Source of the DNA: Spirosoma sp. KCTC 42546
GTDB taxonomy: Bacteria > Bacteroidota > Bacteroidia > Cytophagales > Spirosomataceae
Direction: 5' to 3'
Assembly: GCF_006965485.1 (NCBI RefSeq)
Contig: NZ_CP041360.1
Coordinates: forward strand, 6,676,501-6,740,500
Length of the DNA: 64,000 nucleotides
How positions within the stretch are numbered: the stretch's first letter is position 1; each line of letters starts with the position of its first letter. Below are positions 28,253-37,100 of the stretch, one piece after another. The notes under the pieces were generated by a model. It saw only the letters and a list, made by a program, of their open reading frames with translations. It was not told where the DNA came from and made no database searches. The position numbers were made by a program, and so were the translations under genes.

Positions 28253-29680
28253 ATGATGCCTCTATTATATCAGCGAAGCTCTGCTTTGCTAGCTGCCTTT
28301 TTACTTCTATTCACTACAGGGGGAGTGGCCCAAACCATTCACCTTGACTTAGCTTTTCATGCCAATAAGCTCGTTACCCTGGTGGCTACCCATGGCATCC
28401 GGAAAGATACCCTCCAGCAAATTACCCTCGATGCTAATGGAAAAGGCATTTTTGACTTGACCCGGCTCAAAAAACAGGCAGGCATGGTTGGCTTGGTCAT
28501 TAAAACCAGCTCTCCACCCGATGCCACTTTTGACTGGCTGTACTCGCCCACCGAAAACCCGACCATTGTGGGTACCGGCGAGTATGTGCATAAACAAAAT
28601 GCCCGGATTCTAAACTCACCCGAAAATCAAACACTCGACCGTTGGTATGGCAGTCGTTATACCCTAAAGAAAAAGCACGCCTTGGCCAACGAGCTTGCAC
28701 AGTTCTATCATTCCACCGAGGCAATGTACAAAACACTTCAGACCGAGCAACAAGGGTTTGAAAAGCAGCTCGTACTGCTTGCCGATACCATCAAACGCTC
28801 TCCGCTCTTTGCCGCTACGTATATGCAGTTCAGTGTCGATCTGGAACAGAAAATAAGGGGAATGTGGGCATCAGACAGCACAAAAAAGGCGGCTCAACAG
28901 TATTTTAAATCCCTTGAGTTTGACAAACTCTACGCTACTGGTTTATGGTTCCCTACCATCAATGGGCTGGCGGAACTGTATGATAAATATAATGCGGCCT
29001 ACCATCAACACTTTGGCGATGATATGGTGCATAACCTGCATCGTACTCAAAACCTGGATACTTATATAGCCCTGGCAGATGCGGCCCTCTCGATATGTAA
29101 TGCCAACTCGTGGCACTACGATGAGCAGCAACTTGTTGGTTTTTTGCTCAATGATCACCGTCTGCAGCAGATACCAATCGAAAAGCTTAGCTCGAAGCTA
29201 CGAAAATTGGCCGCTACCTATCGGGTAAGTGTAGGAAAAAAAGCGCCTGACTTGCTCATTACCAAACATGTAGACATGGCCAATGGGCAACAGCACATCG
29301 CCGAAATAATGCCTACCGACCAGCTTTCAGACCACTATACACTCCTGGTGTTTCACGAGTCGGGTTGTGGTAACTGCGATAAAGTGCTGACCGATCTGAG
29401 CACTACCTATGCCGATTGGCAACATAAACACGTGAACATAGTGAGTATGGCTGCCGATCTCGACGCACCTACGTTTAAGCAAACCGCAACTAAACTGCCC
29501 TGGCCCGACAAGTACTGTGATTGGCAGGGCTTTGCCGGTGTAAACTTCAAAAACTACGCCATCATTGGCACCCCTACCCTGTTTTTGCTGGATAATACCG
29601 GAACGATTCTGGTAAAAACCGCCCTCTTGAGCGAGGTACGCGATGCCGTAAAACAACCCGAGCAACTCACAAAGCAATAA
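28253..29680 (+). CDS. exported thioredoxin-like (TlpA/ResA-type) protein
   Basis: 475 residues with a signal peptide (ends G-G-V-A-Q; start at 28253 or the adjacent ATG at 28256). Residues ~28-320 are a helical, DUF4369-like N-terminal region typical of Bacteroidota TlpA proteins. The C-terminal ~150 residues form a thioredoxin fold: G-K-K-A-P-D-L, then L-L-V-F-H-E-S-G-C-G-N-C with the CxxC pair at 372-375, and the cis-Pro segment I-I-G-T-P-T-L-F-L-L-D. It probably reduces or isomerises disulfides in the periplasm. It sits directly in front of genes for very Cys-rich surface proteins, so helping fold them is an attractive inference. Only cassette B has it. Confidence 0.82.
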   Translation: MMPLLYQRSSALLAAFLLLFTTGGVAQTIHLDLAFHANKLVTLVATHGIRKDTLQQITLDANGKGIFDLTRLKKQAGMVGLVIKTSSPPDATFDWLYSPTENPTIVGTGEYVHKQNARILNSPENQTLDRWYGSRYTLKKKHALANELAQFYHSTEAMYKTLQTEQQGFEKQLVLLADTIKRSPLFAATYMQFSVDLEQKIRGMWASDSTKKAAQQYFKSLEFDKLYATGLWFPTINGLAELYDKYNAAYHQHFGDDMVHNLHRTQNLDTYIALADAALSICNANSWHYDEQQLVGFLLNDHRLQQIPIEKLSSKLRKLAATYRVSVGKKAPDLLITKHVDMANGQQHIAEIMPTDQLSDHYTLLVFHESGCGNCDKVLTDLSTTYADWQHKHVNIVSMAADLDAPTFKQTATKLPWPDKYCDWQGFAGVNFKNYAIIGTPTLFLLDNTGTILVKTALLSEVRDAVKQPEQLTKQ

Positions 29681-29702
29681 TCACCACTCAATACATTGTA
29701 CA

Positions 29703-30281
29703 ATGAAACCAATCAAACAAAAACAACCGATGGTTTGGCATATAAGGCTTTTGAACGTGCTACTCCTTTCATTCATCCTTTATCATTCATCATCCATCAT
29801 TGCCAACGCTCAAATGACGGGGCAATACCCCGCTACCCTAAATGTAGCAACCGCAGGTGCAACGGGCATTACCTGGTATAAAGACAATGTAGTAATTGCG
29901 GGGGCTACCGCCAGCACCTACTCAGCCACGACAGGGGGGACGTATTCTTACAAATACACCGACCCGGCCACCAAGCAAACATGTACCTCACTCACCATTA
30001 CGCTGGTGGCTGCGCCTACCTCTGACCTCGGGGTGAGCATTACCCCCCTTACACAAACCAATAACAAAGGCGAAAACCAGGTATACAGCATTGTGGTCAC
30101 CAACAATGGACCAGACAACGCCCCCAATGCGGTAGTGAAAGTACCCATACCCAAAGGGCGCTCACTGGTAGTGGCTGTACCTACCCAGGGCAGTTATGAT
30201 TCAGGTACTCAACTCTGGACCATTGGTAGCCTGGCCAATGCCGCCACCGCCACCATGACCCTGACCATAAAGGTGGACTAA
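29703..30281 (+). CDS. small exported Ig-like/DUF11 protein
   Basis: 192 residues. Signal region L-L-L-S-F-I-L-Y-H-S-S-S-I-I-A-N-A-Q, encoded largely by TCATTCATC-type simple repeats. An Ig-like segment (W-Y-K-D-N-V-V-I-A-G-A-T-A-S-T-Y) follows, then one DUF11 domain (residues ~118-192) that ends exactly at the C-terminus: G-S-Y-D-S-G-T-Q-L-W-T-I-G-S-L and T-L-T-I-K-V-D. It is 22 bp after the thioredoxin-like gene and 31 bp before the FISUMP gene, so all belong to one operon. A surface accessory or minor subunit is possible; no catalytic motif is visible. Confidence 0.78.
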   Translation: MKPIKQKQPMVWHIRLLNVLLLSFILYHSSSIIANAQMTGQYPATLNVATAGATGITWYKDNVVIAGATASTYSATTGGTYSYKYTDPATKQTCTSLTITLVAAPTSDLGVSITPLTQTNNKGENQVYSIVVTNNGPDNAPNAVVKVPIPKGRSLVVAVPTQGSYDSGTQLWTIGSLANAATATMTLTIKVD

Positions 30282-30312
30282 CCGATTTTTCACGAACAAC
30301 TAATTTACAACA

Positions 30313-31086
30313 ATGAACAGACAATATATCAATAGAGGTAGTCAGACAAACTGGCTACGAATGCTACTGTTGGCATTCATCATTCATCATTCATCATTTA
30401 TCATTGCTAATGCCCAAAACACCTACACCCTCCCCACTGCCTCCTGCCAAAGTGCTTGTGGGATAGAAACGATAGATGGTTGGATTGGTTTCATGTGCTA
30501 TAACCTCGGTGCTGAAACCAGCACGCTCGATCCTTTCAGCTACAACGGCGGAGCCATCAATGGGGACTATTATCAATGGGGCCGTCCTAAAGACGGGCAT
30601 CAACTAAAGAACTCTCCCACCACCACCACGCTTTCTGCAACAGGTATCCCTGGCAACAACCGATTTATTCTAAGTGGAAGTGGAATCACTCCCTCCTCGT
30701 GGATGGTGTCTCAAGACTATAGTTTATGGGGTTTTCTGAAAACCCCTAATGACCCTTGCCCAGCTGGTTATAAAGTGCCCACCTCATCTCAGTGGAGTGC
30801 TATCGGCCTTTTGCGAAGCTTTGTATGGACAGGCAATGGTTCTAAAGTTGGCTCTTCACTCTATCTACCTGCTGCTGGCTGGCGAGATGGCACCAATGCC
30901 CCCGGCGGTGAACTCCTATACTTCGAAGGTCAGACAGGTTATTACTGGACTTCTAGCTCAATCACCGGGAGTGGTGCCCAGCCTATTGGCTTTTATTTCC
31001 GCAGTACCACATTCTTCTTAGGTATGAATAATATCATTGATATGCCCGCAGGCAGGGGATTGTCGATTCGCTGTATAGCAGAATAA
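30313..31086 (+). CDS. exported FISUMP-domain protein
   Basis: 257 residues. Signal peptide L-L-L-A-F-I-I-H-H-S-S-F-I-I-A-N-A-Q, again encoded by CATTCATCATTCATCATTCA-like repeats. The mature protein is a single Fibrobacter succinogenes major paralogous domain: W-M/I-x-x-N-L-G opening (G-F-M-C-Y-N-L-G-A-E), Y-Y-Q-W-G-R, D-P-C-P-A-G-Y-K-V-P-T-S-S-Q-W, Y-Y-W-T-S-S, and a closing G-x-S-I-R-C-I-A-E. Such domains are common on Bacteroidota surface proteins and resemble C-type-lectin-like folds; the ligand is unknown. Part of the cassette B operon; 92 bp separate it from giant gene B. Confidence 0.82.
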   Translation: MNRQYINRGSQTNWLRMLLLAFIIHHSSFIIANAQNTYTLPTASCQSACGIETIDGWIGFMCYNLGAETSTLDPFSYNGGAINGDYYQWGRPKDGHQLKNSPTTTTLSATGIPGNNRFILSGSGITPSSWMVSQDYSLWGFLKTPNDPCPAGYKVPTSSQWSAIGLLRSFVWTGNGSKVGSSLYLPAAGWRDGTNAPGGELLYFEGQTGYYWTSSSITGSGAQPIGFYFRSTTFFLGMNNIIDMPAGRGLSIRCIAE

Positions 31087-31178
31087 AGTTCGATTTATAT
31101 GGCAAAGCTCATCCCTATTTAGGGCTTTGGCCAGGCACTCCTATTGAAGTACATACGAATTTTCAAATTGAAAATACC

Positions 31179-34100
31179 ATGACATCATTCTACTTACCTA
31201 CACACAGCAGCCCTCCTGAAGGCAGTGGAGGGTATCTTTCCATCGTGCAGTTTATCTTATTCCTGCTGTCTCAGGCAAGAAAGGTATGGGCTGCCTGGCA
31301 AACTTTTTTCAGTGAGCACATCACTTATGGAAAAGATTTTTTTTCCAGTAAGTTACTAAGGTTTGCAGTCCTCTCACTCACCATTCATTCCTCATCTTTA
31401 CTCAGTAGCCAGGCCCAATCCTGTACTTCCGCATCACCCAGCGTATTGGCAACCTGGAATTTTGATGATCCAGGAGACTGTTCAAGCAGCCTCGGGATAT
31501 TTGGAATAAACAATCCATGGCTTAGCGGAACTGTGTTTTACTGCCCCAATGTGTCAGCTGGTTGTGGACTCGCAGGCTTGGGAAGTCGTGGGCATAGCAA
31601 TACTGGGTCTTTTGCGGGTGGAATCTGTTTGTATAATTTTTATTCTTATGGTGGTGAGAACATTAATCCCACCCGGCCTTTCAGCTTCTATGACCCCAAT
31701 GCAACTAAGTTTGACCCTACCTGGCCCGCTAATCTCAATGCGGTTTACCGCTATCCTGCGGGTAAATCGGGCTGTTTGAGCAGTTTTTCGCTCAACATCT
31801 TGCAAAAGCAGTTTAACGGTACGGTCAATTTCGAGAAACAGGGCATTGCCGTTAAACGCAATGGCGTCATTATCTATACGGCCGAACAACCCATTTTGGC
31901 CTCACAAGTCAATGGGGCCGCTATGGTCTTTACGTTTCCGAATACGTCCGAGTTTTGTGTCGATGGTTCAGCACAGGTGCAGTTCGAGATTGTCTTTGGA
32001 TTAGTGCATCGGTTAGTAACTGGAGGGTATGATACGCCTGCCCAAGTCGGTTATGATAACATCAGCATCAGTGGAACTTGTACGGAGGGTAGAACCCCTA
32101 CGGCCAGTGCCACGGCTGCTACTTGTGGACCAGGTGGCGTGCTTGCCAATGGCAGCATTGCCCTAAGTGGGTATGTAGCGGGGGCAAAGTATGATTATGT
32201 AGCAGGTAGTAGTTATACAGGTACTGCCACCTTTAGCACAGCAACAGCTATTCCCGCAGGGGGCGTCATCACCAATACGCTTGCTAATCCTACTAGCCCG
32301 CAGGTATATACCATACGCATATTTGCTTCGGCAACTTGTTACAAAGATGTACAGGTTACGCTCACGCCTACCTTTTGCCCCATCCCCTGCCCACAGCCTA
32401 CGGGAATTGTGCTTACGCCCACCCTGGCCACCTGCAACGGCACGACCAGCAATAACAACGGTCAAATTGCCGTAACGGGCGTGACCAACGGCGACAAAGT
32501 AGGTATCTCGACGGGAACAACCTATTCAGGACCAGGTTATACAGGTGCAGGAATTCAGACTCTGAGTCGGGGGGGATTTACGTTTACGGGACTCGCCAAT
32601 CCTGTTGGTAGTCAGGCCTATACCATTCGGGTCTATAATGGAACCAACAACTGCTACATTGACAAAACCATTGAGCTACTCGAAGAGCCTTGCGGGCCCT
32701 GCGCCAATGCCTGTGTGCAGGTCGTGTCGGCTGGAAATCCCAACATAGAAATCAATGTCAACAACAACAAGGCCTGTTATGCCTCCTGCAAGAGTACAGG
32801 CTACATTGATTTAGAACTGACCAAAACCGTTAATGTGAGCAGTGGTCTTGCCTGCCCCACGCCCACCAACTTTGTTTGGACGATTACACTCCAAAACAAG
32901 GGTACTATTACGGCCACAGACATTGACGTAGCTGATTTGTTGCCCGCCGGGCTGCTGCTGGTTAGCGCATCGCCCAGCGTAGGGCGTTTTGGTGGGGCCC
33001 TCTGGAGCATCAACAGCCTCCAGGCGAATGAGTCGGCAACCCTTACGCTTACGACACAGGCACTCAAAACCGGTAGCTACACCAACTATGCGTATGTGCA
33101 TGCCGCTTCTCCAGACAATGACATCGACTCCTCGCCTAACAATGATTACACGGCCAACGAAGACGATGATGATAATGCGACCATCACGGTAACGGGGGCC
33201 AATCCGCCTATAGTAGCCAAGGAGTTTAGCCCTATGCTCACGAAGCCGAATACACCCACCAGGCTGACGATCAAAATAACCAATTACGAGTCTACGCCAA
33301 TTACGATTACCCAAAGCTTTATTGACAACCTACCCAATAGTCCTGCCCAGATGACTATTGCTCCAACACCCAATCTGGTGGTTAGCAATGGCATAGCGGT
33401 GAGTGCGACGGCGGGCGGCAATCAGGTGATTATACCCGCGGGTACGGTCTTGCCCCCAGGACTTACACAGATCCAATTGGATGTGATTGTACCCGCCGAG
33501 GGCAGCTACTGTAATGACATTGCGGCTGGAGCGTTGCAAACCAGTTCCTGTGCCAATATCAGGGCCACATCAGCTTGTATACTGGCCAACAGCACCTTCG
33601 TGCTGGCACCCCTCATCAGGAAAGCTTTTTCTCCACAGATTGTAGCTGTCAATCAGAACAGTACGCTGACCATAACTGTAGAAAACCGCAACACCCACAC
33701 CCTCACGCTGACGTCCAATTTCTATGACTACCTGCCCTCAGGCCTGGTTGTGGCCGGAGCCGCTACGAGTAGTTGTGGCACCGTTACGGCCAGTGTGGGC
33801 GGCAGTATCATTGGCCTTACCACCGGATCGGTGATTCCCCCCGGCACCTGTACCATCGTAGTACCGGTTAAGAGTACGACCGCTGGCACGTATTGCAACC
33901 TGATACAAATGAACGCCATCATTACAGAAGGTGGTGGCAGGACTAATGTTGGCAATGAGGACGTTGCCGAGGCTTGTTTAGAAGTTAAAAATTCAGCTTG
34001 TACCACCGTGAGTACGGTTAGCATTACGCCCGTTAATCCAACGGTTGCCCCAAACGGTACTATTAGTTTGGCTGCTACTGCCACAGGCACCAATGTAAAC

Positions 34101-37100
34101 AGTCTGTATTTTTGGTCTGTAAGTCCGGTAGGGGGAGTTTTCAGTACGCAAACAGCCAGTACTACCTATACCGCTCCCGCTACGGCAGGTACCTATACAA
34201 TAAAGGTCCTGATCGACAATCGGTTAACCGGTTATGGCACGTGTAAAGATTCCACCACGACCACCGTTACTGTAGCACTCGCCTGTACGCCCCCTTCTCC
34301 AACGGGTACGCCAGCTGCTCGTTGCGGAACGGGTACGGTGACCCTGACGGCCACGGGCTGCGATGCGACCTACCCCGCCGTCTGGTTCAGCGATGCCGCT
34401 CTGGCTACCCAGGTCGGTACCGGTAATAGCTTCACCACCCCAGCCATCACCGCCACCACCACCTATTATGTGGCCTGTGTGAAAGATGCTACCTGCAAAA
34501 GTGCCGGTGTCAGTGTGGTTGCCACGGTTAACGCCCTGCCCACAGCTAGTGCCGTGGCGACGGCGGCTACCTGTAATGCAGCGGGCACAGCCGCCAACGC
34601 CGATGGGGGATTGACCCTGGCTGGTTTTGGAGCCACCGACAAATATGATTACAACCTCGGCGCTACCTACACTGGTTCGGCTACCTACGCGTCGGCCACG
34701 GCCATCCCAGCGGGTGGCGTGCTGGTGAGCAACCTGGCCAATCCGGCAGCGGCCACCACCTACACCATTCGGGTGTTCAACGCAGCAGGTTGTTTTGTGG
34801 ATCTACAGGCGGTGCTTCAACCCACCACCTGTACGCCTACCTGCACCCCACCCACCCCAATCGGTGTAGCCGCTGCCCGTTGCGGAACGGGTACGGTGAC
34901 CCTGACGGCCACGGGCTGCGATGCGACCTACCCCGCCGTCTGGTTCAGCGATGCCGCTCTGGCTACCCAGGTCGGAACTGGTAACAGTTTCACCACACCT
35001 AGCCTGACTACCACCACCACCTATTATGTGGCCTGTGTGAAAGATGCCACCTGCAAAAGTGTCGGTGTCAGCGTGGTTGCCACCGTCAACTCAGCACCAA
35101 CTCTTTCGTTGGGGGCCATCACCTGTGCCGCCAACGGACTGACCTACAGTGTAGCCTTCACCAGCAATGGAACGGTCACAGCCAGCCTGGGTACAATCAG
35201 TGGCAACTCGGTCACGGCCATTCCGGCCGGGCAAACCGTTACCCTGACGGCCACACTAAATGGTTGCACCAGCAGCACGACGGCCATTCAGAGCTGCACT
35301 GTACCGGTGTTTGACTTAGCCCTGGTCAAAAAACTGGGTGCTGGTCAGAGTTCAACAGTAACACCGGGTAGCAGTGTGACCTTCACCATCACGGTCTACA
35401 ACCAGGGTAACGTGGATGCCACCAACGTCCAGTTGAGTGATTACATCCCAGCGGGCCTGACCCTCAACGATGCCAACTGGACCGCCAACGCCGGTAAAGC
35501 CTCCCTCAACACCCCCATCGCCAGTCTGACGGCGGGGGCTTCCACCACCCGCAACATCGTCTTCACGGTGGGGGCCGGGGTGACGGGGGTGCTCACCAAC
35601 ACCGCCGAGATCAGCTCAGCCACGGGCGGTACCGACAAGGACTCCACCCCTGACAGTGATCCGACCAACGATGGAACGGCTCAGAATGACGTCACCACGG
35701 GTGATCACAAGACTAACCCCAACGACGATGAGGACGACGCTGACCCCGAACCCATCACCGTCACCCCGGCCTGTACACCACCCACCCCAATCGGTGTAGC
35801 CGCTGCCCGTTGCGGAACGGGTACGGTGACCCTGACGGCCACGGGTTGCGATGCGACCTACCCAGCCATCTGGTTCAGCAATGCGGCCCTGACCGCCCAG
35901 GTCGGCACCGGCAACAGCTTCACCACACCTAGCCTGACTACCACCACCACCTATTACGTGGCCTGTGTGAAAGATGCTGCCTGCAAAAGTGCGGGGGTGA
36001 GCGTGGTTGCCACGGTTAACCCCGCTCCTACCCTCACCGTTAGCAATGTGGTCTGTGCCGCCAACCTGCTCACCTACTCACTCAGCTTTGCCAGCACCGG
36101 TACGGTCACCTCGACGGCGGGCACCCTCAGTGGCAACACCGTCACGGGCATCACCGCCGGCACCAGCATCACCCTGACGGCTACGCTCAACGGCTGTACC
36201 ACCGTACTACCCGTCACGGCACCCAACTGCGCCTGTCCAACAGTCAACCCACCCACGGGAAACAGCGCCAGCATCTGTGCGGGCACAACGATTCCAGCCC
36301 TGAGCGTCACCCTAGGCGCAGGTTTGCAGGCCAACTGGTACAGTGCAGCCACGGGGGGCACCCTGCTCCAGGCCAACAGCCTGAGCTACACCCCAACGGC
36401 AGCGGGCACCTTCTACGTGGAAGCGCTGGATGCGGCTACCGGTTGTAAATCAGCTACCCGCACGGCGGTCGTGCTGACCATAAAGCCCAACCCTAGCCTG
36501 ACACCAGGTTCGCCCGTTTGTTCAGCCAATGGCCAGACCTACTCCGTGAACGTTACCACCAATGGAACCCTCACCTCAACGGCAGGAACCGTCAATGGCA
36601 GCACCATCAGCAACATTCCGGTGGGTACCAACATCACCCTAACCGCCAGTCTGAACGGATGTACCGCCACCGCCACGGTTACCTCGCCCAACTGTACGGT
36701 GCCCGTCTTCGACTTAGCCCTGGTCAAGAAGTTAGCCACGGGCCAGGCCGGTACGGTTACGCCGGGTAGCAGTGTGACTTTCACCATCACCGTCTACAAC
36801 CAGGGCAACGTGGATGCCACCAACGTGCAGCTGAGTGATTACATCCCAGCGGGCCTGACCCTCAACGATGCCAACTGGACCGCCAACGCCGGCAAAGCCA
36901 CCCTCAACACCCCCATCGCCAGTCTGGCAGCGGGGGCTTCCACCACCCGCAACATCGTCTTCACGGTGGGTGCCGGGGTGACGGGGGTGCTCACCAACAC
37001 CGCCGAGATCAGCTCAGCCACGGGCGGTACCGACAAGGACTCCACGCCCGACAATGATCCGACCAACGATGGAACGGCTCAGAATGACGTCACCACGGGT

